Assembly: GCA_016211085.1 (NCBI GenBank)
Contig: JACQSY010000052.1
Coordinates: forward strand, 1 to 44,629
Length of the DNA: 44,629 nt
Reading direction: 5' to 3'
Source of the DNA: Acidobacteriota bacterium
Lineage (GTDB): Bacteria > Acidobacteriota > UBA6911 > RPQK01 > JACQSY01
Of the stretch, positions 35,984-44,629 are shown piece after piece. The notes beneath the pieces were generated by a model. The model searched no databases and was not told where the DNA came from. It saw only the letters and a program-made list of their open reading frames with translations. A program made the translations under genes and the position numbers. Numbering within the stretch: the stretch's first letter is position 1; every line of letters starts with the position of its first letter.

Positions 35984-36277
35984 GGCTGAACGGTTTCAGG
36001 AGCGCTCGTTGCCATTCGCGCCTCCGATCAGTCGTGCCTGCATTCACGCTTCTAATTGAATCCCATGCACGCACGAAGCGCCAGCGCCGGAGTAAGCGCT
36101 TTCAGAGATGCGGGGACAGGTTACTGCTTTTTTGCGGGCGGCATGTCGCCCGCCTCAGTTCGTAAGTGTGGAGACATTCTCCGGAGTAAGCGCTCCTGTG
36201 GGAAATGAATTTCGAAGTGCGAAGTAAAAAGCCCGCTTTCCCGTTTGGCTCGTATAATAAAAGGGGAGAAGAAGTGC
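35984..36277. repeat. intergenic region with dispersed two-module repeat (copy B, inverted)
   Basis: It contains module X inverted (36001-36024, AGCGCTCGTTGCCATTCGCG then CCTC), module Y inverted (36069-36100) and a second short Y core, CCGGAGTAAGCGCT, at 36181-36194 repeating 36087-36100 exactly. X and Y here occur in the opposite relative order to copy A at 16475-16548. A 7-bp hairpin (GCGGGCG/CGCCCGC, 36134-36153) also lies here; its T-run is on the wrong side for a terminator. Confidence 0.6.
36253..36258 (+). promoter_or_regulatory. possible -10 box for the M16 gene pair
   Basis: A perfect TATAAT lies 20 bases before the ATG at 36278 and just ahead of a GGGGAG ribosome-binding site. No good -35 element is found 16-18 bases upstream, so the promoter call is tentative. 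It also argues against a start at 36245. Confidence 0.35.
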
Positions 36278-37663
36278 ATGAGAAAATTCTCGTTATTCCT
36301 TTTACTGGTGCTTTTGTTTTCGTGTGCCCTGGAGGCAGCTGAATTCTTTCCCTATCCGGTCCACAAGCGTACTCTTAAGAACGGGATGGACATCATCGTC
36401 ATACCCACGCCTGAATTTAAGAATGTACTCTCCTACAACACTCTGGTGATGGCAGGCGCGCGCAATGAGATTGAAAAGGGAAAAAGCGGATTGGCTCACT
36501 TGTTCGAACATATTTTGTTTCGTCACCAGTGGAAGGGAGAGGTCAACGGATACGATCGCGCCATTGATCGGATGGGAGCTTTCAACAATGCCTGGACCAG
36601 TTTTGACGTAACCTATTATCATCCGCTCACCTTCACTACCAATCTGGAACCGTCCGGAGATCATCCCGGCTTGCCTCAACTTGAAGCGGATCGTTTCAAG
36701 AATCTCAATTTTTCCGAAGAGATTTTCAAAATTGAGGCCGGGGCCGTACTGGGCGAGTACCGGAGGAATGCTTCTAATCCAGGACTTAAAATTGAAGAAG
36801 AGCTGTTAGCGCTGGCTTATCCCGGCCATCCCTACGGACATACCACCTTGGGATATCTTGAAGATGTCGAGGACATGCCTAACGAATATCAAGCCGCTCT
36901 GGATTTTTACCGTACCTACTACCGTCCGAACAACGTCCTGTTGTTGGTAACGGGGGACGTGGAACCAGGGAAGATCTTTGAATTGGCTGAAAGACTTTAT
37001 AGCGATTGGCAGCCGGGGCAAATACCTACCATTCGGGAGGCCGGTCCGGTTTCCGAGAGACGGCTCGCGCATGTGAGTTGGACGGCTGAGGTGCCCCCCC
37101 GGATTTCATTTAGTTTTCGAATGCCTCCCTTCCGGCCATCGTCAAAGGAAGCAGCTGTAGGACAGCTGTTGCCCGAGCTGTTGGCAGGAGAAACTGCGCC
37201 TCTTTACCAGAAACTCCGATATGAAAAAAAGACCGCCAATGAGCTGTCACTGTTTTCCGGCGAGTACGAGAGCTTCAATTCAAGAATACTGGAGCTGTCG
37301 GTAATCTTGTTCAAGGATCAGTATGAGCAAAAGGGGGATGCGTATTTCGCTGATGTCCTCGCCGATATAGAGAGCGCATTCGAGAGCCTCAAGAGCTTTT
37401 CCAGAAACGCTCAAGCTACAAAGGTGCTCCAGGAGTATAAGAGCAAGTTCAAGTATGACTTGTTAGCCCAGCTTAACAGTCCTTCCAATATAGCCGAGCA
37501 GTTTGCCTGGTATTACCGGTTTGAACGCGATCCCGGGGTTCTAGACAGGCTCGTTGCTGCGGTGGAATCTCTTTCACCTCCGGATATCGACTCCTTCGCA
37601 CAAAAGTATTTTTCGAAACAAAACCAAATCAGGGTAACCATGTCTTTTGGCGAGAAAAAGTGA
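36278..37663 (+). CDS. M16 zinc metallopeptidase (catalytic subunit), exported
   Basis: From the ATG at 36278 the protein has 461 residues with a signal peptide (MRKFSLFLLLVLLFSCALEA). The inverted zinc motif HLFEH is at 74-78, with the distal Glu ligand expected at about 153 (FKIEAGAVLGEYRRN), both present, so it should be active. The N-terminal M16 half is followed by an M16_C half (NVLLLVTGDVEP, RISFSFRMPPFRPS, KLRYEKKTANELS). The family degrades small peptides in the periplasm. The partner gene overlaps by four bases (GTGA), as in two-subunit processing-peptidase-like M16 pairs. Confidence 0.93.
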   Translation: MRKFSLFLLLVLLFSCALEAAEFFPYPVHKRTLKNGMDIIVIPTPEFKNVLSYNTLVMAGARNEIEKGKSGLAHLFEHILFRHQWKGEVNGYDRAIDRMGAFNNAWTSFDVTYYHPLTFTTNLEPSGDHPGLPQLEADRFKNLNFSEEIFKIEAGAVLGEYRRNASNPGLKIEEELLALAYPGHPYGHTTLGYLEDVEDMPNEYQAALDFYRTYYRPNNVLLLVTGDVEPGKIFELAERLYSDWQPGQIPTIREAGPVSERRLAHVSWTAEVPPRISFSFRMPPFRPSSKEAAVGQLLPELLAGETAPLYQKLRYEKKTANELSLFSGEYESFNSRILELSVILFKDQYEQKGDAYFADVLADIESAFESLKSFSRNAQATKVLQEYKSKFKYDLLAQLNSPSNIAEQFAWYYRFERDPGVLDRLVAAVESLSPPDIDSFAQKYFSKQNQIRVTMSFGEKK

Positions 37664-39312
37664 AAACAGGAAAAATCAAATCCCCAGTCGAATCCGCCCC
37701 TAGGCCAGCCGGCCGCTTCATGGTGATGGTGGTCATACTTGTATTTGCCGGAGCAGCCCGAGGGCAGCAGATAGTGACCATCAAGAGCCCGTCCTCTTTA
37801 ATTGAGCTGACGATCATGGTCCGTGCCGGGTCGGTTCACGATCCCCTCCAAAAAGAAGGGTTGGCTTACCTCACCGCACGAACCCTGCTGGAGGGTGGCT
37901 TTGGAGACCCGAAAAAACCAACCACCAAGGAAGAGTTGGCTGCTCTTACGCGTCCCTGGGGGGAAGCTGCACGGCCTTCGGCACGGGTCGAGAAAGAAGT
38001 GACAACGTTCTATGTGCGAGTGCCGCAAGATGTGCTGGACCGCTATCTCAAGGACATTCTCGAACCTTTATTCGCGAAACCGGTCTTTCAAGAATCAGAG
38101 CTCGATAGGATTCGTAATGAAACGCTGGAAAAGCTGACCGGCTCGCTGCGTTACGAAGATATTGAGAGTCTGGGTTTGCACGCGGTTGATCACTATATCT
38201 TCGAGGGAACTCACTACGCCCACTTGCCCGAAGGAAGTGTAACGGGGTTGAAGAACGTTAAGAGGGCGGACTTGCTGGATTTCTACTCAACTCACTATCG
38301 TCCGCAAAACCTGATTGTCGGTATCAGCAAAGAGGATGGGGAAATCATTGCAAAAGTCACTCGCGCCCTTTCCGCTCTGGGAAGAACTGGGGCGGTTCCA
38401 GAGCGTATGGAAACTAAGGCGGCTCCTGCCGCCGTGTCCGGACGAAATGTGGTGATTGTAGCTTTACCTAATGCGGACTCGACAGGGATTCACGCTGCTT
38501 TTCCCATCTCTGTCAATCGAACCCATCCGGACTTCTGGCCGCTTTATATTGCCAATGTCTTTTTTGGTACGCACCGCGATGGTTTTTCGTACCTGTATCA
38601 GGAGATTCGGCAAAAGCGAGGGTACAATTACGGAGACTACTCTTACATTGAGCATTTTGCCGGAAGGCCGTTCTTGCTTTTCCCGCCGTTCAACACACCC
38701 CGTAAGAACCAATATTTCAGCATCTGGATCCGTCCCGTTGCGCACAAATATACACACCACATCCTGAAGGCGCTGACCTGGGAACTCGGTGAACTGGTAC
38801 GGCGGGGCCTGACTGCTGAACAGGTGGCACTTGCCAAAAACAAGGCGAAAATTCTTTACCTGAACCTTTCCGAAACAGTTTCACGCCTCCTCAATGCCCG
38901 AGTCGATGATGAGTATTACGGAATGGGGGAGCGCGGCTACCTGGAGAATTACCTGCAGAACATCGACGCTGTCTCGGTGGAACGGGTGAATCAGTCGATC
39001 CGCACTCATCTGCAATCCGTGAACATGAAATATGTCGTGGTCACTGATGACGAAGTCGCAGAGCGGCTGGCCGAGGATCTGGCAGAGGGGAAAAATGCGT
39101 TCGGAAAAGCTCCCGACGAGTATCAGATTCCAGTTGTCGAGAAAGATGGGGGCAGGAGCTTGGTGCTTTCCCCTGACCAGCTGGAGATTCTACAAAAAGA
39201 TGCGGTTTGGAACGCTTTTCCTCTGGAGTTTTCCAGGGAGCGTATCAACATAGTACCGGTGGAGCGTCTCTTTGAAACCGGTGATTTTATAGCGCAAATC
39301 GCCAATCGGTAA
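37660..39312 (+). CDS. M16-family partner subunit without zinc motif, exported
   Basis: Starting at a GTG that overlaps the stop of the preceding gene, the 550-residue protein has a signal/anchor (FMVMVVILVFAGAARG). It keeps the M16 fold (SGS-like start IELTIMVRAGSVHDPLQKEGLAYLT, FYSTHYRPQNLIVGISKED), but the zinc motif position reads LAYLTARTL, with no HxxEH. The conserved R...Y substrate-binding segment is kept (EIRQKRGYNYGDYSY). It is therefore likely the non-catalytic half of a heterodimer. The C-terminus runs about 100 residues beyond the usual M16 length (PDEYQIPVVEKDGGRSLVLSP...). Confidence 0.92.
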   Translation: MKTGKIKSPVESAPRPAGRFMVMVVILVFAGAARGQQIVTIKSPSSLIELTIMVRAGSVHDPLQKEGLAYLTARTLLEGGFGDPKKPTTKEELAALTRPWGEAARPSARVEKEVTTFYVRVPQDVLDRYLKDILEPLFAKPVFQESELDRIRNETLEKLTGSLRYEDIESLGLHAVDHYIFEGTHYAHLPEGSVTGLKNVKRADLLDFYSTHYRPQNLIVGISKEDGEIIAKVTRALSALGRTGAVPERMETKAAPAAVSGRNVVIVALPNADSTGIHAAFPISVNRTHPDFWPLYIANVFFGTHRDGFSYLYQEIRQKRGYNYGDYSYIEHFAGRPFLLFPPFNTPRKNQYFSIWIRPVAHKYTHHILKALTWELGELVRRGLTAEQVALAKNKAKILYLNLSETVSRLLNARVDDEYYGMGERGYLENYLQNIDAVSVERVNQSIRTHLQSVNMKYVVVTDDEVAERLAEDLAEGKNAFGKAPDEYQIPVVEKDGGRSLVLSPDQLEILQKDAVWNAFPLEFSRERINIVPVERLFETGDFIAQIANR

Positions 39313-39418
39313 TGTGGCATCGCTCGGGTGTCTGACCTTGCTGTTCTTGCCCGCGCGCGGTTGCCTAGGGTAGTAAACAACAACGTGATCGCCCGGTTTT
39401 TGCAATTCCTCGGCGCCT

Positions 39419-40459
39419 TCAACTGAAGAGCAGCTTGGCGAGGGCCAGCGCCAGGAGAGTATTGAAAACCGTGGCGCTGAGATAGACGATCACGGGCCGG
39501 ATTCCTGGGGTGAAAAGATCCCGAAGGACCAAGTCCCACCCGATACCGGTAAACGCCAGCACAAAAGTCCAATCGCGAAGCTTTCGCAAGGTCGATACCT
39601 GCTGTGGTTCCAGCCAGCCAATAGTCGCCAAAACCGAGACCGCGAGAAAACCCAGCACAAATTTGGGGAAACGCTCCCAAAGCAGTGCCAGTGTGGGCCT
39701 CTGTGAATCTTGGTCCCGCTGCTTTCGGATCCAGTACAATGCCAACAGAAAGGCTGCCACGCCGATCAGGGTATTTTGAGCCATTTTGACTACCGATGCC
39801 GTCTTTACTGCGTCCTCCCCATACAGAGCGCCAGCGCCCACGACGGCGGCGGTAGTGTCGATATTTCCTCCGAACCACGCACCCGCTACCACGGGACTCA
39901 ATTGAAGCCAATATGCGGCATAAGGCAGCAAAATCATCAAGGGGAGCGCGGTGGCGATGACCAGCGCAGCGACGTACGCCAGCTGTTCTTTGCGAGCCAA
40001 CACGGAACCGGCAGCGGCAATAGCTGCAGACACCCCACAGATAGAAACCGCTGCGGCCATGACAGCTTTCAACTGATCTTCGAGGCGCAGACATCCAGCC
40101 AGCCACCACGTAAAACTGAAAACACAGGTCACCATGATCAGGGCCTGCAGCATTCCGCGAGCGCCCAGCCCCATGACATCTGTAAAGTTGATTCCTGCGC
40201 CCAGCAACACCAGCCCTACCTTTAAATAGAATTCTGTTCGAAAAGCGAAGGCCATTCTGGGACGCAGGCCCGTCAATATCGACGAAGCACTGGCAATGAG
40301 CCCAAGGCCGACGGCCCACAGAGGAAATTCCAGGACGCCGGGCATGGCATGGGCGAGCCGATTCGTGAGCAACGCCAGGCCTGCCAGCAAGAGAATGGAC
40401 GCCAGCCGGTCGCCCGCACCCATTCGATTCAAGTGACGCAGGATCACGCTGGTGCTCAT
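39419..40459 (-). CDS. YeiH-family putative sulfate exporter
   Basis: From the ATG at 40459 the protein has 346 residues with about 10 hydrophobic helices. Family features are GLIASASSILTGLRPRMAFAFRTEFYLKVGLVLLGAGINFTDVM, split across the first helices, ICGVSAAIAA, the WFGGNIDTTAAVVGAGALYG segment, and ASVVKMAQNTLIG. YeiH proteins are predicted to export sulfate or related anions, but this is not well proven. An upstream in-frame extension to 40702 reads as random, Arg/Gly-rich sequence and antisense to repeats, so I reject it. A 28-codon ORF ends five bases before this ATG and probably drives its translation. Confidence 0.88.
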   Translation of the reverse strand: MSTSVILRHLNRMGAGDRLASILLLAGLALLTNRLAHAMPGVLEFPLWAVGLGLIASASSILTGLRPRMAFAFRTEFYLKVGLVLLGAGINFTDVMGLGARGMLQALIMVTCVFSFTWWLAGCLRLEDQLKAVMAAAVSICGVSAAIAAAGSVLARKEQLAYVAALVIATALPLMILLPYAAYWLQLSPVVAGAWFGGNIDTTAAVVGAGALYGEDAVKTASVVKMAQNTLIGVAAFLLALYWIRKQRDQDSQRPTLALLWERFPKFVLGFLAVSVLATIGWLEPQQVSTLRKLRDWTFVLAFTGIGWDLVLRDLFTPGIRPVIVYLSATVFNTLLALALAKLLFS

Positions 40460-40464
40460 TGGGT

Positions 40465-40551
40465 TTACCAGGGAATCTGTTGGATCCAGCCGACCATGAC
40501 CAGGATAACCAGCAGCCATCCCACCATGACGGCCCACCAGTCTTCGTTCAC
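40465..40551 (-). CDS. 28-aa membrane peptide upstream of yeiH (detached N-terminal helix)
   Basis: A GTG opens a short frame beginning MNEDWWAVMVGWLL and ending GWIQQIPW, with TAA five bases before the yeiH ATG. One membrane helix with a charged NED start is evident. Longer YeiH-type transporters, as I recall them, begin with a similar 'EDWWAVWLGLLL' helix fused to the body, so this looks like that module encoded separately in the +1 frame. A GAGGAG tract lies 11 bases upstream of the GTG, rather far. It could instead be a coupling leader peptide. Confidence 0.5.
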   Translation of the reverse strand: MNEDWWAVMVGWLLVILVMVGWIQQIPW

Positions 40552-40798
40552 CTTGCCGCGAACTCCTCTCGGGCGATTTTAACCAGCCGCCGTACGTGCT
40601 TCGGGGGCGCGAGTGCAACGAGAGCTCGAAGAAAGTACGAAGTTCGAAATGGGATTTTCGAGGTGTCGTTCGTGCTCCGCATTTGGAATTTCCATTTCCC
40701 ACACAGCGGCTGCGGCGCTCGCGCTCCGCGCGAACCTCTCGTATGCCTGGCGCCCTTCTCAGCTAAAACCTGAGAGGGCTGCCGCCGTACGGCGTGTT
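40552..40798. repeat. intergenic region with dispersed repeat module X (copy C) and hairpins
   Basis: Between leuD and yeiH. Module X is at 40606-40626 (GGCGCGAGTGCAACGAGAGC then T), about 20 of 22 bases like copy A. Y is not clearly present. Downstream of leuD on the minus strand lie a CGCCGTACGGCG palindrome and a stem CCCTCTCAG/CTGAGAAGGG with one bulge, which may mark the 3' end of the leu transcript although no U-run follows. Confidence 0.5.
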
Positions 40799-41416
40799 TC
40801 AAATATGGCCGGCAAGCGCTTTCGGGCCGGGATTCCTGTCCCTTTCGTAAGCACAGATCCTCTCATCAAGCTGAAGGGTCATACCAATATCGTCCAGACC
40901 CTTAAGGAGGCATTCCCGAGAGAACTCATTCATCAAGAAAGGCAATGTCAGCCCGTTTTCGTCGCGGACCTGGCAAGCTTCCAAGTCGACGGTAAGCCGG
41001 TAGCTGGCTTGTGAGAACGTTCTCCGGAAAAGTTCTTCGATCTGCTGCTCGGTCAGGCGCACGGGAAGCAGGCCGTTCTTAAGGCAGTTGTTATAAAAAA
41101 TATCCGCAAAAGAGGGGGCGATCAGGCAGCAGAAGCCATAGTCCATCAAGGCCCACGGAGCATGCTCACGTGACGAGCCACATCCGAAGTTCGCTCGCGT
41201 CAGCAGGATGGTCGCGTCATGGAAGCGGGGTTGGTTGAGTTCAAAATCGGGATTTAAAGATCCGTCTTCGCGAAAGCGCCAATCGAAAAAAAGGTTTTTC
41301 CCAAAACCGGTTCGTTCAATGGCTTTCAAAAACTGTTTCGGAATGATTTGGTCCGTATCGACGTTGACACGATCCAAAGCAGCGACGATGCCTGTGTGCT
41401 TAGTAAAAGACTGCAT
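40799..41416 (-). CDS. leuD: 3-isopropylmalate dehydratase small subunit
   Basis: The ATG at 41416 gives 205 residues, a normal length; a TTG seven codons earlier overlaps leuC. LeuD supplies the swivelling domain that completes the isomerase active site. Family signatures include [14 protein letters not shown], the long [15 protein letters not shown] and [17 protein letters not shown]. It starts eight bases after leuC and must be made in step with it. The reaction interconverts 2- and 3-isopropylmalate. Confidence 0.96.
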   Translation of the reverse strand: MQSFTKHTGIVAALDRVNVDTDQIIPKQFLKAIERTGFGKNLFFDWRFREDGSLNPDFELNQPRFHDATILLTRANFGCGSSREHAPWALMDYGFCCLIAPSFADIFYNNCLKNGLLPVRLTEQQIEELFRRTFSQASYRLTVDLEACQVRDENGLTLPFLMNEFSRECLLKGLDDIGMTLQLDERICAYERDRNPGPKALAGHI

Positions 41417-41424
41417 GTTCTGTG

Positions 41425-42831
41425 TCAGTACTCCCAATCGCGGATGTCCACAAAATGACCGGAAACAGCGGCGGCTGCCGCCATGGCTGGGCTCACCAGG
41501 TGAGTGCGCCCACCCCGTCCCTGCCGTCCTTCGAAGTTACGATTTGATGTGGAGGCGCAGCGCTCGCCCGGCTTCAAGATATCCGGGTTCATTCCCAGGC
41601 ACATGCTGCACCCGGACTCCCTCCACTCGAACCCGGCAGTTTTGAAAATCTGATCCAGTCCTTCTTTCTCGGCCTGCCGTTTCACCTGTTGCGAGCCGGG
41701 AACCACCATAGCACGAACCGAAGAGGCAACTTTCTTGCCTTCTACGACCCGCGCAGCTAGCCGGAGGTCTTCGATACGGGAATTCGTGCAGGAGCCGATA
41801 AACACACGATCCACTCTAAGCTCCTGGAGGGGAGTGCCCGGGCGCAGCCCCATGTATTCGAGGGCTCTCTCGGCAGCCTTGCGGGCGTTCTCGTCTGGAA
41901 AAGAGGAAGGACCAGGAACCGCGCTGGTAACATCGGCAACCATTCCCGGGTTGGTGCCCCAGCTCACCTGCGGCGCCAGCGAGGAGACATCCAATTGCAG
42001 CGTGCGATCATAACAGGCGTCTGGATCACTGGGCAAAGTCCTCCAATAATCGACAGCCTCCTGAAAGACCTTCCGGTCACGAATCAGAGGACGGTTTTCA
42101 AGATAAGAGTAAGTCACCTCGTCAGGAGCCATCATGCCGGCCCGTCCGCCCGCTTCGATGGACATGTTGCACACGGTCATTCTCTCTTCCATGGAAAAGC
42201 TCCGCACGGTGCTTCCCGAGTATTCGATCACGGTGCCCGTCGCTCCATCAGTGCCGATGGTTCGAATGATGTAGAGGATGACGTCTTTCGCGGTGATTCC
42301 CCGTGGCAGCTTTCCATCCACCCGGATCTGAAATGTCTTGGGACGGCTTTGCAGCAGACACTGAGTAGCCAAAACGTGCTCGACTTCACTCGTGCCGATT
42401 CCAAAGGCCAGGGCCCCGAAGGCGCCGTGAGTGGAAGTGTGGCTGTCTCCACACACGATGGTCATACCGGGCTGGGTGATTCCAAGCTCCGGGCCGATGA
42501 CATGCACGATCCCCTGATTAGGATGGTTCAAACCATAGATGTGAATATCAAACTCACGGCAATTTTGTTCCAAGGTTTCAATTTGTGCTTTGGAAATCGG
42601 ATCACTGATGGGCAGGGAGCGGTCCCAGGTAGGGACATTGTGATCGACGGTTGCAAAGGTCAGATCAGGACGACGGACTTTTCGCCTGCTGAGGCGCAGG
42701 CCCTCAAAAGCCTGAGGCGAGGTCACCTCGTGAACCAGATGGCAGTCGATGTACAGGACTGCAGGTTTTTCAGGTTCCTGGTGTACCACATGGCTTTCCC
42801 AAATTTTTTCAAACAACGTGCAAGCTTTCAT
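41425..42831 (-). CDS. leuC: 3-isopropylmalate dehydratase large subunit
   Basis: This 468-residue aconitase-family protein carries the [4Fe-4S] cluster ligands in GSCTNSR (about residue 345) and [12 protein letters not shown] (about 406 and 409). Other hallmarks are [55 protein letters not shown] (read as shorter motifs) and [12 protein letters not shown]. Length matches the bacterial LeuC type that pairs with LeuD. AAAGG lies nine bases upstream of the start, and leuA ends 52 bases before it. Confidence 0.97.
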   Translation of the reverse strand: MKACTLFEKIWESHVVHQEPEKPAVLYIDCHLVHEVTSPQAFEGLRLSRRKVRRPDLTFATVDHNVPTWDRSLPISDPISKAQIETLEQNCREFDIHIYGLNHPNQGIVHVIGPELGITQPGMTIVCGDSHTSTHGAFGALAFGIGTSEVEHVLATQCLLQSRPKTFQIRVDGKLPRGITAKDVILYIIRTIGTDGATGTVIEYSGSTVRSFSMEERMTVCNMSIEAGGRAGMMAPDEVTYSYLENRPLIRDRKVFQEAVDYWRTLPSDPDACYDRTLQLDVSSLAPQVSWGTNPGMVADVTSAVPGPSSFPDENARKAAERALEYMGLRPGTPLQELRVDRVFIGSCTNSRIEDLRLAARVVEGKKVASSVRAMVVPGSQQVKRQAEKEGLDQIFKTAGFEWRESGCSMCLGMNPDILKPGERCASTSNRNFEGRQGRGGRTHLVSPAMAAAAAVSGHFVDIRDWEY

Positions 42832-42883
42832 TTCTAGAACCTTTACAGGTTGCTGGGATAAGAATTGGAGGAAAATCCCACTT

Positions 42884-44437
42884 CTACTCGCCGGCGGCGC
42901 TTGCTTTTGCAGCTTTCTCCTGTTGACGGAGCTGTTCGTAAATTGCCTTGTTCACGGCATTCACATAAGCGCGCGTGCTGGCGTCAATGATGTTGAGACT
43001 GGCGGCTTTGCCGGTGTAGCTCCTGCCACTGAACTTCACGTGCACGAAGACTTCGCCCAGCGCATCCTTTCCTTTGGTGACGGAATTGACTGAAAAATCA
43101 AGCAGGCGTCCCGGGAACCCCGTGATCTTGTCGATAGCTTTGTAACACGCATCGACCGGACCATGGCCGTGTGAGGATTCTATAAACGTCTGGCTGCCCT
43201 TTTCTAATTTGACGACTGCTGAAGAGAGTTCCTGATTTCCTCCACTGGAGTGGACGTACTTCAGGCGGTATATATCGGGAATGATCTTCATTCCATCCTG
43301 AACAATCGTGATGAGATCTTCGTCATAGATCTCTTTTTTCTGATCGGTCAATTTGGTGAAGAAGAAGTAAGCGCGCTCCAGCTCCTCCTTGGTCAACTCA
43401 TAACCCAGTTCCTGATACTTCTTGTGCAGGGCGTGTCGGCCGCTATGCTTTCCCAGAACCAGAGTGCTACTGACCACTCCTACCGATTGTGGAGTCATGA
43501 TCTCGTAAGTAAGCGAGTTCTTAAGAACGCCGTCCTGGTGGATACCCGCTTCGTGAGCAAAGGCGTTTTTCCCCACGACGGCCTTATTGGGCTGCACGAA
43601 CATGCCCGTGAGATTGGTCAGAAGGCGGCTGGACCGGTAGATTTCTTCAGTGAGCACTTCTGTAAAATAGGGAAATTGATCTTTGCGCGTGCGCAATGCC
43701 ATCACGATTTCTTCCATGGAGGCATTTCCCGCGCGTTCGCCGATGCCATTGATGGTACACTCGACCTGGCGGCATCCATTCTCAATTCCTGCCAGCGAGT
43801 TGGCGACTGCCAGTCCCAGGTCATTGTGACAATGGCAGCTGAAAACGGCCTTGTTGCGATTGGAGATTTTCGACAGCACTGCATTGACAAAAGGACCGTA
43901 TTCTTTGGGAACGGAGTAGCCCACTGTATCTGGGATATTGATGATGCTGGCGCCCGCCTCAATGGCCGCCTCGAAAATTTCTGCAAGATAGTTCACATCG
44001 CTCCGCGTCGCGTCCTCTGCAGAAAACTCAACTTCCTCACAAAGGTCACGAGCGATGCGTACGGCTTCAACAGCCTGTGCGAAAACTTCCGATCTGCTTT
44101 TGCGAAGCTTGTGCTGCAAATGAATGTCGGAAGTGGCAATAAATGTATGAATGCGCGGCTTATGGGCCTCCTTGATCGACTCCCAGGCTCGTTCAATGTC
44201 CAATCGCGTGGCCCTTGCCAGGGCCGCAATGGTCGGTCTGCGCACCTGGCGCGCAACAGCTTGCACTGCCTCAAAGTCGCCGTCGGAACTGATCGGAAAG
44301 CCGGCTTCGATAACATCCACATTGAGTCTTTCTAGCTGTCGAGCCATTTTCAGCTTTTCTTCCAGGTTCATGGAGCAGCCCGGCGACTGCTCGCCGTCTC
44401 TCAATGTGGTGTCGAAAATAAATATCTTTTCAGGCAT
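42884..44437 (-). CDS. leuA: 2-isopropylmalate synthase
   Basis: The ATG at 44437 with GGAGG upstream gives 517 residues; an earlier in-frame start at 44476 adds 13 unlike residues. It condenses acetyl-CoA with 2-oxoisovalerate in the first step of leucine synthesis. The TIM barrel shows [15 protein letters not shown] near the start (catalytic Arg and metal Asp), and [14 protein letters not shown] (about 202-215) carries metal His ligands. [14 protein letters not shown] follows. The C-terminal regulatory domain (about 395-517, ending with [14 protein letters not shown]) mediates leucine feedback. A weak promoter pair (TTGATT, 17 bp, TAGTGT) spans 44473-44501 on this strand. Confidence 0.97.
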   Translation of the reverse strand: MPEKIFIFDTTLRDGEQSPGCSMNLEEKLKMARQLERLNVDVIEAGFPISSDGDFEAVQAVARQVRRPTIAALARATRLDIERAWESIKEAHKPRIHTFIATSDIHLQHKLRKSRSEVFAQAVEAVRIARDLCEEVEFSAEDATRSDVNYLAEIFEAAIEAGASIINIPDTVGYSVPKEYGPFVNAVLSKISNRNKAVFSCHCHNDLGLAVANSLAGIENGCRQVECTINGIGERAGNASMEEIVMALRTRKDQFPYFTEVLTEEIYRSSRLLTNLTGMFVQPNKAVVGKNAFAHEAGIHQDGVLKNSLTYEIMTPQSVGVVSSTLVLGKHSGRHALHKKYQELGYELTKEELERAYFFFTKLTDQKKEIYDEDLITIVQDGMKIIPDIYRLKYVHSSGGNQELSSAVVKLEKGSQTFIESSHGHGPVDACYKAIDKITGFPGRLLDFSVNSVTKGKDALGEVFVHVKFSGRSYTGKAASLNIIDASTRAYVNAVNKAIYEQLRQQEKAAKASAAGE

Positions 44438-44510
44438 TTTGCCTCCGTCTAAGCTCTTTTGAGTGGTCTTAAACACTAGCAGATTTGATGCTTACAATCA
44501 ATCCACGTAT

Positions 44511-44570
44511 CGAGCCATCTAAAATGTAACCGGAGCAGGTATCGTCGAGCCATCTAAAATGTAACCGGAG
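44511..44570 (+). repeat. tandem 25-bp repeats at the left end of an IS element
   Basis: Two identical 25-bp copies (each containing CATCTAAAATGTAACCGGAG) lie at 44511-44535 and 44546-44570, a 35-bp period. They directly precede the transposase start at 44595, as expected for transposase-binding sites at an IS terminus. Only two copies, so not a CRISPR array. The IS boundary probably lies near 44505, within 70 bp of the leuA start. Confidence 0.7.
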
Positions 44571-44594
44571 TGGAGCGATCAGGAGGGTTACGGG

Positions 44595-44629
44595 ATGACC
44601 GGGAAATCAAGATGGGAATACTTAAGAAC
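44595..44629 (+). CDS. transposase/integrase, N-terminal fragment
   Basis: AGGAGG at 44581-44586 precedes an ATG that opens MTGKSRWEYLR and continues past the window edge. The opening resembles the start of a family of integrase-core transposases ('...RWEYLRAI..RY'), common in environmental Proteobacteria and Acidobacteriota. The catalytic part is outside the window, so the family is inferred from 11 residues and the terminal repeats beside it. Confidence 0.6.
   Translation, partial: MTGKSRWEYLR

Noticed and set aside
36125..36160. GC-rich hairpin as a terminator of the GNAT gene
   Set aside because: The T-run precedes the stem on the plus strand and becomes an A-run after it on the minus strand, so neither direction fits an intrinsic terminator.
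39123..40319. 398-codon open frame on the minus strand
   Set aside because: It is out of frame with yeiH, covers the 3' end of the M16 partner gene antisense, is Arg/Gly/Ser-rich and has no domain; yeiH in the other frame is a clear family member.
41995..42837. 280-codon plus-strand frame over leuC
   Set aside because: Antisense shadow of leuC.
43250..44335. 361-codon plus-strand frame over leuA
   Set aside because: Antisense shadow of leuA; no ribosome-binding site or domain.
44511..44570. CRISPR-like direct repeats
   Set aside because: Only two copies, a 10-bp spacer, and an adjoining transposase start; better explained as IS terminal sites.

Overview
The window is a 44.6 kb piece of a bacterial chromosome with moderately high GC, probably from an environmental or metagenomic assembly. 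Its gene set is Gram-negative: an RND pump with an outer-membrane TolC-like channel, an FtsX/MacB-type ABC exporter, and periplasmic M16 peptidases. The mix (DUF6178 protein, archaeal/fungal-type Asd, DUF62 and DUF72 neighbours, leuACD) recalls Acidobacteriota, but this is inference from gene content and I cannot prove the lineage. A transposase 3' fragment lies at the left edge and an IS left end with a transposase 5' fragment at the right edge, so the piece may be bounded by repeats that broke an assembly.

Layout. 1-1022: transposase tail and about 870 bp without a convincing gene. 1023-5711: exported Cys-containing protein (-), then a histidine kinase/OmpR regulator pair (+) and an orphan tungstate/molybdate-type binding protein with a C-terminal Ig-like domain. 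5739-10107: tRNA-Phe, Hsp20, a cysteine desulfurase/NifU-type scaffold pair, DUF72 and SAM-hydrolase (DUF62) genes, and an unknown 86-residue protein. 10151-16360 (-): an aspartate-family/lysine operon, asd-lysC-[small ORF]-dapB-dapA-dapD-aminotransferase. 16638-19122 (+): CPA2 K+/H+ antiporter and Fur. 19123-20196: about 1.07 kb intergenic with many hairpins. 20197-21360 (-): multi-spanning glycosyltransferase-like protein. 21405-28025 (+): tetR-MFP-RND-OMF efflux operon. 28118-29533: class II fumarase. 29602-35052 (-): DUF6178 protein followed by a tightly coupled ABC exporter (two FtsX permeases, MFP, ATPase). 35091-35983: divergent HNH and GNAT genes. 36278-39312 (+): paired M16 peptidase homologues, one with and one without the zinc motif. 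39419-40551 (-): YeiH-type transporter preceded by a 28-codon membrane ORF. 40799-44437 (-): leuA-leuC-leuD.

How the genes work together. The lysine operon carries aspartate through aspartyl phosphate, the semialdehyde and tetrahydrodipicolinate into the succinylase branch; dapE, dapF and lysA are not in the window. leuACD performs the first two steps of leucine synthesis. The efflux and ABC operons are self-contained export machines joined by stop/start overlaps.

Most of the window is housekeeping, and I saw no clear new defence or biosynthetic system. The points most worth a second look are: a fumarase whose catalytic SS-loop serine is Arg; a NifU-type scaffold whose third ligand Cys is Gly; a detached 28-residue membrane ORF ahead of yeiH; a two-module intergenic repeat found at three places; the hairpin-rich 1 kb gap; and a pair of overlapping small frames filling the lysC-dapB gap.
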